Of a DNA stretch of 28,044 nucleotides, positions 18,319 to 25,506 are shown one piece after another. Location of the stretch: NCBI GenBank assembly GCA_910587895.1, contig CAJUOE010000167.1:1-28044 (forward strand), in the 5' to 3' direction. The position numbers and the translations under genes are program-made. A model generated the notes under the pieces. That model saw nothing but the letters and a program-made list of their open reading frames with translations. It was not told where the DNA came from and ran no database searches. This DNA is from an uncultured Lachnospiraceae bacterium (GTDB lineage Bacteria > Bacillota > Clostridia > Lachnospirales > Lachnospiraceae). Each line of letters opens with the position of its first letter. The first letter of the stretch is position 1.

Positions 18319-19815
18319 TTAGGGGGAATGTACGTATACGGTTACATTCCCTGCATCATTTTTGCCGGCTTTTTTATAATGATTTTCTTTCACAAACTGT
18401 CGGATTTCGTCATAGCCAAATGTGTTTTGGGGAAGAACGATTACTTTTGGCAGGTTTTTAGAAATTTCGCGGTAATATTCGGCAGCTTTTTCCTCGTCAA
18501 TCGTAAGGGGCGGCGACTGATAAGAATATTTTGTGGCGGCAAAACGTTCGCTGAGATTATAGATCAGGTTATAGTTGCCGCAGACCAGAATTTTATCGTC
18601 CGGTGCAGAGTGTGTAGAAACAAGGGTTGCAATTTGGAGGTCATTTGCATTAATTTGATCTACGCCAATATTGGGAAGATCCTGAAAGACTGTGTTTGCC
18701 CCGTTCAGCCAGCCGGGCATGGCAAGTGTGGCAAGTACGTAGAGAAATGCCACCGATGGCAAAGCGTTTTGGGATTTCACGCCAATCCGGCAGTCACGGC
18801 AGATAATTGCAAAAGGATAAACCAGGGCGGGTATGATGATCATGCCATAGTGCAGGAAAAGATTGCCGGATAATGACAGGAATACGATGTTTGCCAGAAA
18901 ATAAACGGTGTAAAGGACGTCATAAAATTTTCTGTTTTTTATTATGCGGTAAACCAGCAATGCAAGCGCAAGGAGGGTGATGGTTTCATTTAGGAATGCC
19001 AGAAAGGTGGAGCCTCGGCCGGAAAGAGCCATGACAGGGCTGTCAAAAGATGAATATTGGCTGTTAAAGACAATATAATCATCAATAAACGACTGGAAAG
19101 CGCCATTGGCGGTAAGCCATACGGCAACAGGGAGGATGATGATAGAAAATCCAATCAGAAAGAACGCCAGAAAACGGAAGATTTCTTTTATCTGGCGTTT
19201 TGTTATGCAGTGGATTAATACACCTATGCACATAACCACCCATACGGGAATCATATTTACCCGCAGCAGGCAGACGGCGCCCAGCGAGAGCCCGCAGATG
19301 ACCAGGCGCAGATTCGATATCTTTGCATGGATAAAGTAATCTGTAAAGATATAGATTGCAGCGGCAATGAATGGAAGTGCAAATTCTTCTGATAAATTTC
19401 CATGTTCAAAATATTTAAATAATAAGGAACTGGAAAGCAGGAGGATTCCTATGGAAACCAGGCGGCTGCACAGCAGGCGTGAAATTTTATACATGATGGC
19501 AAACGTTGCAAACAGGGTAACTAATTCTACGACCCAGATGCCTTTCTGGTAAGAGATAAGGATGCCGATAGCGTTCAGCAGGTAGACGAGAGGTCCCTTG
19601 TGGTCAAAGGTATCGCGGTATGGAATTCCCCCGTCTAAAATTACCCGTCCGATATATTTAAATACAGAAGAGTCTGTACCTGCAGAACTTGTTTTCCAGA
19701 TATTGTTGGGGCATTGAAGAGAAAACAAAAAGGCAAGGGCTGCGATGGCAAGGATTGCCAGTATGCTGTAAATGATTTCTTTTCGTGACAGGTTTTTTAT
19801 TCTGTTAAAGTTCAT
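18319..19815 (-). CDS. Polytopic GT-C membrane glycosyltransferase
   Basis: A 498-residue protein with about ten or more membrane helices, resembling the PMT/ArnT-type GT-C superfamily. These enzymes take a sugar from a polyprenyl-phosphate sugar and add it to an acceptor outside the membrane. The first outer loop has the expected acidic motif GTDSSVFKY (D48), followed by GGIPYRDTFDHKGPLVY (62-78), highly typical of this group. The ATG at 19815 is chosen; an in-frame GTG at 19830 would add five residues, and neither has a strong ribosome site. The 3' end overlaps the hairpin shared with the convergent gene at 15570. The nearby GtrA and DPM1-like genes would supply the lipid-linked donor, so this is a likely GtrC-type decorating enzyme. 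The acceptor is inferred to be the locus polymer. Confidence 0.9.
   Translation of the reverse strand: MNFNRIKNLSRKEIIYSILAILAIAALAFLFSLQCPNNIWKTSSAGTDSSVFKYIGRVILDGGIPYRDTFDHKGPLVYLLNAIGILISYQKGIWVVELVTLFATFAIMYKISRLLCSRLVSIGILLLSSSLLFKYFEHGNLSEEFALPFIAAAIYIFTDYFIHAKISNLRLVICGLSLGAVCLLRVNMIPVWVVMCIGVLIHCITKRQIKEIFRFLAFFLIGFSIIILPVAVWLTANGAFQSFIDDYIVFNSQYSSFDSPVMALSGRGSTFLAFLNETITLLALALLVYRIIKNRKFYDVLYTVYFLANIVFLSLSGNLFLHYGMIIIPALVYPFAIICRDCRIGVKSQNALPSVAFLYVLATLAMPGWLNGANTVFQDLPNIGVDQINANDLQIATLVSTHSAPDDKILVCGNYNLIYNLSERFAATKYSYQSPPLTIDEEKAAEYYREISKNLPKVIVLPQNTFGYDEIRQFVKENHYKKAGKNDAGNVTVYVHSP
18324..18363 (+). terminator. Hairpin terminator between convergent genes
   Basis: GGGAATGTA at 18324-18332 pairs perfectly with TACATTCCC at 18343-18351, and a T5 run follows at 18359-18363. 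It lies 33 nt after the stop of the 906-residue gene. The T-run is separated from the stem by 7 nt, so it is weaker than ideal. It overlaps the last codons of the minus-strand gene and could act in both directions. Confidence 0.55.
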
Positions 19816-19899
19816 ATTCTTAAATCTCACTTTCTTTGGGTTTTCACGTTTTATAATTATCGTTCGTTATAAGAATGGAAAACATAAAAATATTTCATA

Positions 19900-19928
19900 T
19901 TGTAAACTGATTAATTACATTGTATAAT
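19900..19928 (+). promoter_or_regulatory. Promoter for the DPM1-like glycosyltransferase gene
   Basis: TTGTAA at 19900-19905 and a perfect TATAAT at 19923-19928 are separated by 17 bp in a very AT-rich gap. A start near 19935 would leave a leader of about 110 nt. No equally good promoter was found for the divergent gene that starts at 19815. Confidence 0.65.
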
Positions 19929-19950
19929 ACTATATTATAAAACCATAAAA

Positions 19951-19980
19951 TGCAAGGTTTTTGAGAAAAAACCTATGCAT
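19951..19980 (+). promoter_or_regulatory. Leader hairpin
   Basis: AGGTTTTT and AAAAACCT flank a GAGA loop, and TGCA at both ends extends the stem with one unpaired base, covering 19951-19980. It begins about 15 nt after the predicted transcription start. No U-run follows, so it is more likely a 5' stability or control element than a terminator. Confidence 0.5.
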
Positions 19981-20044
19981 TAGTAAATGTAAAATGTCAG
20001 GAGTAAGGTATCCACTTGACATAATTTTATACGAGGAGAGAAAC

Positions 20045-20755
20045 ATGAATCATTCATTGTATATTGTTGTACCGGCCTATAATGAGGAGGAGAACATTGG
20101 AAAACTTATCGAAGACTGGTATCCGGTGGTAGAGAAATACGGAAATGAGCAGTCGCGTCTTGTAATCGTCAACGATGGGAGTAAGGATAAGACATATGAG
20201 ATCCTTTGTGAATATGCGAAGGATAAGCCTTTGCTTAAGGCTTTGACGAAAGAAAATGGAGGGCATGGTCCTACGGTATTATATGGATATCGGTATGCCG
20301 TTAAGAAACAGGCGGATTATATTTTCCAGACCGATTCAGATGGGCAGACAAATCCACAGGAGTTTGAGCAATTCTGGAATCTGAGGGATAAATATGACGC
20401 CCTGATTGGTACGCGGACAGTAAGGCAGGATGGTGCATCAAGGAAATTTGTAGAGAATGTCCTGTGCCTGATTTTGCGAATGACATTCGGAGTAAAGATA
20501 AAGGACTCCAACGCACCATTCCGCCTCATGAAGAGGGAACTGGTGGAAAAGTATATTAAGAAGATGCCCAGAGACTTCAATCTTCCCAATGTTATGCTGA
20601 CGACCTATTTTGTGTATTACCATGAGAAGGTGAAGTTTCTGGAGATTACCTTCAAGCCCAGGCAGGGCGGAACCAATTCCATCAATATCAAAAAAATTGT
20701 GAAGATCGGATGGAAGGCGCTCTCTGATTTCCGGATGCTGAAAAAGCATATATAA
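20045..20755 (+). CDS. DPM1/GtrB-like GT2, polyprenyl-phosphate sugar synthase
   Basis: A 236-residue GT2 enzyme of the dolichol-phosphate-mannose synthase type. It should transfer a sugar from a nucleotide sugar to polyprenyl phosphate on the inner membrane face. Visible are IVVPAYNEEENIG (7-19), IVNDGSKD (41-48), FQTDSDGQT (94-102) with the DxD, and the hallmark IKDSNAPFRLMKR (152-164). The C-terminal transmembrane pair of GtrB/CsbB is absent, so membrane binding needs a partner or a lipid-binding surface. The frame is open back to 19961, but AGGAG 6 nt before the ATG at 20045 fixes the start. It is the only plus-strand gene in this block and ends 2 nt from the stop of the convergent gene. 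It probably feeds the GtrA and GT-C proteins nearby. Confidence 0.93.
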   Translation: MNHSLYIVVPAYNEEENIGKLIEDWYPVVEKYGNEQSRLVIVNDGSKDKTYEILCEYAKDKPLLKALTKENGGHGPTVLYGYRYAVKKQADYIFQTDSDGQTNPQEFEQFWNLRDKYDALIGTRTVRQDGASRKFVENVLCLILRMTFGVKIKDSNAPFRLMKRELVEKYIKKMPRDFNLPNVMLTTYFVYYHEKVKFLEITFKPRQGGTNSINIKKIVKIGWKALSDFRMLKKHI

Positions 20756-20757
20756 TC

Positions 20758-22224
20758 TTACCTGTGGGGAACCATTTTAATGGAAACCTCTTTGTCTATA
20801 CCGTAGAAGAGTTTGAAACGTAGAGACCAGGGTTCCTGATTTGCTCCCACCTCTGAACACCAGACATAGTTTTTGTAAGGCAATTGCTGGACTTCAATGG
20901 TATCTTTCTGTTTGCTGTCCTCGATTGCCTTTGCTATGCGTTCCTGGTTGTTCTTAGTAATTGTCCCGTAAATATAAAAGAGATACAAGGTACCAATTGC
21001 GGCAAATATCAAAAATGAATTTCTCAGCCTTGCAAACTGATGCTTATGGACGTCGTTAAACTGACCGGTAAGCGCAACCAGAAAATAGATTAGCATCACG
21101 TAGGGTGCCAGAAAACAACGGGGTCCAATGGGGGTAACTATAAGCAGCGGAGCCATCATAAGCCCTGCGCTAAAGAGGATGAAGAGCAGCCTGTGTTTTG
21201 CCATCTTGTCCAGGGGAAGAATCAATACGAATACGATCAGTGACAAGGCATAAAAAACAGTGGCAGATATCTCCAGAAATGTAAGAATCCACGCTTTTTC
21301 CGAATAAGTATTGAGCATGTCCATAAAACTTAGCGCTGTGTAAGAAACAATGATAAAAACGGACAGGCAGCCGAGGATTTTTTTCATTCCTGAAAGCTTG
21401 TCCTTGTGCTCAAACCAGAGAATCAGGCAAGCGACCATCAGCAGGGAAAGTAAGACAAGGTTGTTCAGAAATCCCTGTGCTGTAATGATATTCAGGTTCG
21501 TTGATATACGCTCAAAAATACCGGAATCCGCTGCGATCGACCGGTAAGTATCATCTCCCTGTGCGATCGTATGGTAGGCGCCGTTGCTGAACATGATGAT
21601 AGTGCCTGCTACTGTGCCGACCAGATAAGATACGTGCTGAATGCATATTTTTCTGTATTTCATAAAGGTGAAGGCGATGGCATAACAGCCCAGAAGGACA
21701 TTATAAATGGTTAAATGTTCTACAATGAGCGCATTGCAGACGCCTAAAATAGCAAGTGGAAGCGAAATATAATAGCAGTTTTTGGGTTCCTCCGTATAGA
21801 GGTTTCGTATATAATAAATATAGATCAGCGTGAGAAAAATAGAGGTCGTATAATTTGAAAAACCAGCGGTCCAGACAATGGACTGTCCTAAAACGGAAAC
21901 CGGCATAAAGACCAGGCATATAAGGATCATGCCGAAACTGCAGGGCTGCCTGTGCGTCATCTCATTTATCATAACGACAATCCCGCCGATACAGACACTC
22001 ATGGCAAGTGTTTTTAAGATATTAGAGCGTGTCAGCACAATTACGATCATATTGCCCAGATAGCGTCCGTTGTAATCCTTGAACCAGCTATTCATGCGCT
22101 CAATGCCGAGGTCAATCCCCCAGGCCCAGTCATCTCCCGTATATGGAAACAAAAAGCACAGCAAAAATAAAGTCAAAAATAATGCGGCATAGAGCCAGTT
22201 TGATTTCAGTCTGTTTCTTATCAT
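20758..22224 (-). CDS. Polytopic membrane protein, probable GT-C-type glycosyltransferase (possibly DUF6056)
   Basis: A 488-residue protein with many hydrophobic helices. After the first helix comes FPYTGDDWAWG (27-36), with D31-D32 where GT-C enzymes have their catalytic acid. It is followed by NGRYLGN (52-58) and, later, a W-TAGFSNYTTS motif. This pattern fits the poorly described DUF6056 group, which I name tentatively. The frame is open up to 22275, but AAGGAG lies before the ATG at 22224, which begins 1 nt after the GtrA stop, so translation is coupled. Being coupled to GtrA makes it a likely user of the flipped lipid-linked sugar. An O-antigen polymerase or another membrane role is an alternative. 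It gives the block a second GT-C-like enzyme. Confidence 0.88.
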   Translation of the reverse strand: MIRNRLKSNWLYAALFLTLFLLCFLFPYTGDDWAWGIDLGIERMNSWFKDYNGRYLGNMIVIVLTRSNILKTLAMSVCIGGIVVMINEMTHRQPCSFGMILICLVFMPVSVLGQSIVWTAGFSNYTTSIFLTLIYIYYIRNLYTEEPKNCYYISLPLAILGVCNALIVEHLTIYNVLLGCYAIAFTFMKYRKICIQHVSYLVGTVAGTIIMFSNGAYHTIAQGDDTYRSIAADSGIFERISTNLNIITAQGFLNNLVLLSLLMVACLILWFEHKDKLSGMKKILGCLSVFIIVSYTALSFMDMLNTYSEKAWILTFLEISATVFYALSLIVFVLILPLDKMAKHRLLFILFSAGLMMAPLLIVTPIGPRCFLAPYVMLIYFLVALTGQFNDVHKHQFARLRNSFLIFAAIGTLYLFYIYGTITKNNQERIAKAIEDSKQKDTIEVQQLPYKNYVWCSEVGANQEPWSLRFKLFYGIDKEVSIKMVPHR

Positions 22225-22225
22225 A

Positions 22226-22711
22226 TCATAAAATCTCCTTCTTCTCCCGAAAAACAAGCAGTTTCGAGAATACATAGTTTAAAATAATCACGATAACGGC
22301 AAGCGCTGCCTTGGAATAAATACCCTTTGTGTAAAATAACTGGAAGGACAGATGCATCTTTTCTGCAATTCCATAGAAAATGTTATCAAACCCGGTCAGG
22401 GACAACAGAGGAACGCCGAAGATTTCAATGATGCCGGTCATGGCCCTTGACGCCAGAAAGGCGATGGACTCCTGAATGACGGTACGAATGTTCCAGGACC
22501 TGGATTCAAATACCCAGATTTTATTCGTGACGAAAGCAAACGCCACCGCGCCAGCCCAGCTTATGGCATTGCAGACCAGGATGGAAAAGGAAAATATATT
22601 TGCCAGCAAGGCGTATATGATCCAGTTCATCAGAGTCGTCAAGACGCCAAAAATGATATAAAGTACGATTTCTTTTGTTTTATTATTGTTTTTTGTATTT
22701 ATATTTTCCAT
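22226..22711 (-). CDS. GtrA-family membrane protein (polyprenyl-phosphate sugar flippase)
   Basis: A 161-residue protein with four hydrophobic segments and the GtrA family pattern: VLYIIFGVLTTLMNWIIY, then AISWAGAVAFAFVTNKIWVFES and a final ILNYVFSKLLVF. GtrA/GtcA proteins are believed to move polyprenyl-phosphate sugars to the outer membrane face for GT-C enzymes. It starts at the ATG at 22711, with no ribosome site upstream. Instead a consensus -10 ends 7 nt before the ATG, so the transcript should begin at or next to the start codon. Its stop lies 1 nt before the ATG of the GT-C-like gene, indicating a two-gene transcript. The N-terminus is asparagine- and lysine-rich. The family call is secure; the sugar is unknown. 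Confidence 0.93.
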   Translation of the reverse strand: MENINTKNNNKTKEIVLYIIFGVLTTLMNWIIYALLANIFSFSILVCNAISWAGAVAFAFVTNKIWVFESRSWNIRTVIQESIAFLASRAMTGIIEIFGVPLLSLTGFDNIFYGIAEKMHLSFQLFYTKGIYSKAALAVIVIILNYVFSKLLVFREKKEIL

Positions 22712-22718
22712 AAAAATA

Positions 22719-22746
22719 ATTATAATATATTACAAAATATTTTCAA
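22719..22746 (-). promoter_or_regulatory. Minus-strand promoter giving a leaderless gtrA-type mRNA
   Basis: Read on the minus strand, TTGAAA (22746-22741) and a perfect TATAAT (22724-22719) are 16 bp apart, and 7 nt separate the -10 from the ATG at 22711. The expected start of transcription falls on or within a base or two of the start codon, in line with the missing ribosome site. Confidence 0.65.
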
Positions 22747-22747
22747 G

Positions 22748-22828
22748 CCATATGTGAAAAATAGTATAAAAAACTGGGAAAATATGTTATAATGGTGCCA
22801 TATGTTATATGTATTGGGGTACATATGG
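22748..22828 (+). promoter_or_regulatory. Three CATATG-core sites in the divergent promoter region
   Basis: CCATATGT occurs at 22748-22755 and again at 22798-22805, and its inverse ACATATGG lies at 22821-22828. The first abuts the minus-strand -35, and the other two flank the likely start of plus-strand transcription and could form a hairpin. The layout suggests an operator shared by both promoters. Confidence 0.45.
22785..22793 (+). promoter_or_regulatory. Extended -10 promoter for the 880-residue gene
   Basis: TGT precedes a perfect TATAAT at 22788-22793, forming an extended -10. No good -35 lies 17 bp upstream (TATAAA-like bases only), as is common for this promoter class. The leader would be about 60 nt, with AGGAG at 22844-22848. 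Confidence 0.6.
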
Positions 22829-22858
22829 GTAATCAAATAAATCAGGAGCATAGATAAA

Positions 22859-25501
22859 ATGAACAATTATTTCTTTACGTTTATCATTTTTATGGACAGG
22901 CTGGAAAAATTAGAGCAGACGCTGGAAAGCATAAGTAACTGCCTTGCGAACAAATCCACACGCGCGCAGTTTGTGATTGTGGACGAGACGGACAAGGCGA
23001 GGGATAACCGCCTTGAGAGTGGATTAAGCCAGATGGGCTTTCGCTTTGATTATCTGGATGTTACCGGGGAGAATCGGGAAGAAATCTTAGAGCTTGCGCT
23101 GGATATGGCTTTGGGCGAATACGTAAATATTACGAAGTCGGGCGTTTTGTTCCGTGAGGACAACCTTTATAAAATATACAAATATGCAAAGAAGAACCAG
23201 AGCGAACGGATTATGGTTCCGGTTGTTTCCAACAAGAACTCAGCCGTGATGCGGGAAATCCTTACATTTTACAGGAATTATGGCGCTAAGACAGATTTGG
23301 AGAATAATTACCATATCGTTCACTGTGATTATTTCTGTTATTTTATCAAAAAGACAGCATTTTCCGAAAAGAAATGTCTGTCGCCCTACTGGCAGTTTGC
23401 CGTTTTAAAGAAACTCTTCTACACGATTACGCCCCATGCAAAGCTTGGGTTTGTCGAAAAGGCAAGGGTTTTCATTCCCTCGGCCTCGGAGGCGACAAGG
23501 TTCTGGGATGAGCTGGTTAGTGAAGACTGCACGGCCTTTACCAGGAATTTTCTGGCGGAAATATTTGAGTTTTGCAAAGCGCAGAATCATATTTGTATCA
23601 AAAACGCAAAGTATAATTTAGTTTATTATTGCAGTAAGGTGATTGAAAATATCCAGCCGAAACTGGAGACACCGGAACATTTGCAGGAAGTTCGTCGGTT
23701 GACGGAAGACATCATGGAGTATGTCAAAGACGATGAAATCATTCTCTTCAACCAGTATCTGAAAAGGGAACATAAGTATTATCTGGAGTCTCATTTTTCA
23801 TGGGAGAACACGGATAACCCACAGGTTCCTGCCCGGAGAAAACAAATTCTGGACAGGGCGCATGCGGGTATTTCCTATCAATTTATGGAACTCTTTTCCG
23901 ATAAAATTGTTCTCGAATGCAGGGTGCCGACTTATCTGGAAGACGACGTCAGGATTTATTTTAAGGTCAACGGCAATCTGATCGAGGGAGAACGGCAGAA
24001 GAATTCGGAGACCAGGGAATGGTTCGGCGAGCAGATCATGCTTGCCCATTATGTGAAATGTGAAATCCCGTTGCCGGAATCCACAGATTACAGAATCAAA
24101 ATCGTCTGTGAGGCAAATGGCAAAAAAAGAGAGGGCAAGGCGTATGAATTTGGCAACTTCATGCCGCTTACGGACAGCGCACAGCTGTATTACAGGGAAC
24201 ATGGATGGAATGTATTTTTTGACAGCGGGAAGCGGGAGCTTGTAATTGCGCCGGAGAGCCCGGAGGCAAACCGCAGGCTGAGATGGCGCCGTCTCCTGTC
24301 GTTGATGAAAGAGAATAATGCGGCGCGCAAGGCCGTGGTTGTCCGGGGGATTATGGGAATCTGGAAGAAATTCAAAAAGAAAGAAATCTGGCTGGTTTCA
24401 GACCGTGTCAACCGGGGAGACGATAATGGGGAGATTTTCTTCCGGTATCTTTGTGAACATCCGGTTCCCAACGTACAGCCCTATTTCGTGGTATCCAAAG
24501 AGGTGTCGGATTTTAAGCGCATGAAACAGTATGGGAAGGTTGTCAATGTCTATTCCTGGCGCCATAAGCTGTTGCACCTGCTCAGTGATTATATTATCTC
24601 CTCACAGGCGAACAAGCCGGTAGTCAATCCTTTTGGCGCGGTAGGGAAATATTATAGCGATATCCTTGCCGGGAAGAAAATTGTCTTCCTGCAGCATGGG
24701 GTGACGAAGGACGACCAGTCTCAGTGGCTCAACCGTTATAACCGGAACCTGTATGGCATTGTGGTCAATACCATGCCGGAATACGATTCCATTCTGGAAT
24801 ACGATTATTTCTATACGCCTAAGGAGGTGTGGCTGACCGGGATGCCGAGATATGATGCGCTGACGCATGACGAGAAACGGTATGTTACGATCATGCCGAC
24901 CTGGCGTAAATCATTGAGCGACGGGGTGGACGCGGTAGGCGTATGGAGGGTTTCAGACGCTTTTGTGGAAAGTGATTACTTTAAATTTTATAACGCCCTG
25001 TTAAACCATGAGCGGCTGATTGCCAAGGCGAACGAATGCGGATACCAGATCTGTTTCATGCCTCATCCCAATATTAAGCCGGCGCTGGGGCTGTTTACGC
25101 GCCATCCACATGTGACATTCTGGAATGAAGAAAAACCATATCGGGAAGTGTTTGCAGAGTCGGATCTTCTGGTAACAGATTATTCTTCCGTGGTGTTTGA
25201 CTTTGCATACCTCAGAAAACCAATTGTATATTGTCAGTTCGACCGGGAGGAATTTTTCTCCGGCGGTCACTCCTACGTCGAAGGTTATTACAATTATATG
25301 GAAGACGGATTTGGAGAAGTGGAGTCGGATCTGGAATCACTGGTAGATCGTGTGATTGAGTATATGGAGCATGGCTGCGTGCTCAAAGAAAAATATGCAG
25401 AGCGCATTGAACGTACCTTTGCATATCATGACAGGGAATGCAGCAGGCGCGTGGTGGATAAGATTTTAGGAAGAACTCTGAGTGATAACAAGGAGGCGTA
25501 A
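22859..25501 (+). CDS. CDP-glycerol glycerophosphotransferase with a degenerate N-terminal GT2 domain
   Basis: An 880-residue protein with the same layout as the one at 15570. The N-terminal region (about 5-240) aligns with a GT2 fold but lacks the active residues: the DDGS site reads VDETD (41-45) and the DxD site reads ITKSGVLF (91-98), where the paralogue has FTDSDDIL. A beta-rich module (about 335-465) follows. The C-terminal Glyphos_transf domain (about 505-870) is intact: FLQHGVTK (H613), MPTWRKS (679-685), MPHPNI (H736) and VTDYSSVVFDFAY (772-784). It should transfer a polyol phosphate, while the front domain is probably structural or binds acceptor. AGGAG lies 10 nt before the ATG. 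The next gene follows at once, its ribosome site lying inside the last codons. Confidence 0.93.
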   Translation: MNNYFFTFIIFMDRLEKLEQTLESISNCLANKSTRAQFVIVDETDKARDNRLESGLSQMGFRFDYLDVTGENREEILELALDMALGEYVNITKSGVLFREDNLYKIYKYAKKNQSERIMVPVVSNKNSAVMREILTFYRNYGAKTDLENNYHIVHCDYFCYFIKKTAFSEKKCLSPYWQFAVLKKLFYTITPHAKLGFVEKARVFIPSASEATRFWDELVSEDCTAFTRNFLAEIFEFCKAQNHICIKNAKYNLVYYCSKVIENIQPKLETPEHLQEVRRLTEDIMEYVKDDEIILFNQYLKREHKYYLESHFSWENTDNPQVPARRKQILDRAHAGISYQFMELFSDKIVLECRVPTYLEDDVRIYFKVNGNLIEGERQKNSETREWFGEQIMLAHYVKCEIPLPESTDYRIKIVCEANGKKREGKAYEFGNFMPLTDSAQLYYREHGWNVFFDSGKRELVIAPESPEANRRLRWRRLLSLMKENNAARKAVVVRGIMGIWKKFKKKEIWLVSDRVNRGDDNGEIFFRYLCEHPVPNVQPYFVVSKEVSDFKRMKQYGKVVNVYSWRHKLLHLLSDYIISSQANKPVVNPFGAVGKYYSDILAGKKIVFLQHGVTKDDQSQWLNRYNRNLYGIVVNTMPEYDSILEYDYFYTPKEVWLTGMPRYDALTHDEKRYVTIMPTWRKSLSDGVDAVGVWRVSDAFVESDYFKFYNALLNHERLIAKANECGYQICFMPHPNIKPALGLFTRHPHVTFWNEEKPYREVFAESDLLVTDYSSVVFDFAYLRKPIVYCQFDREEFFSGGHSYVEGYYNYMEDGFGEVESDLESLVDRVIEYMEHGCVLKEKYAERIERTFAYHDRECSRRVVDKILGRTLSDNKEA

Positions 25502-25506
25502 GTGTT

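Noticed and set aside
18316..18873. 185-codon plus-strand open frame inside the GT-C gene
   Set aside because: Its start overlaps the terminator hairpin, it has no ribosome site, and the minus strand encodes a clear membrane enzyme.
20017..20022. A perfect TTGACA upstream of the DPM1-like gene
   Set aside because: No -10 lies 16-18 bp downstream; that position falls at the ribosome site and start codon. The TTGTAA/TATAAT pair at 19900-19928 is better.
19961..20044. Upstream extension of the DPM1-like protein from a non-ATG start
   Set aside because: It starts inside the leader hairpin with no ribosome site; the ATG at 20045 has AGGAG at 6 nt and begins right at the GT2 fold.
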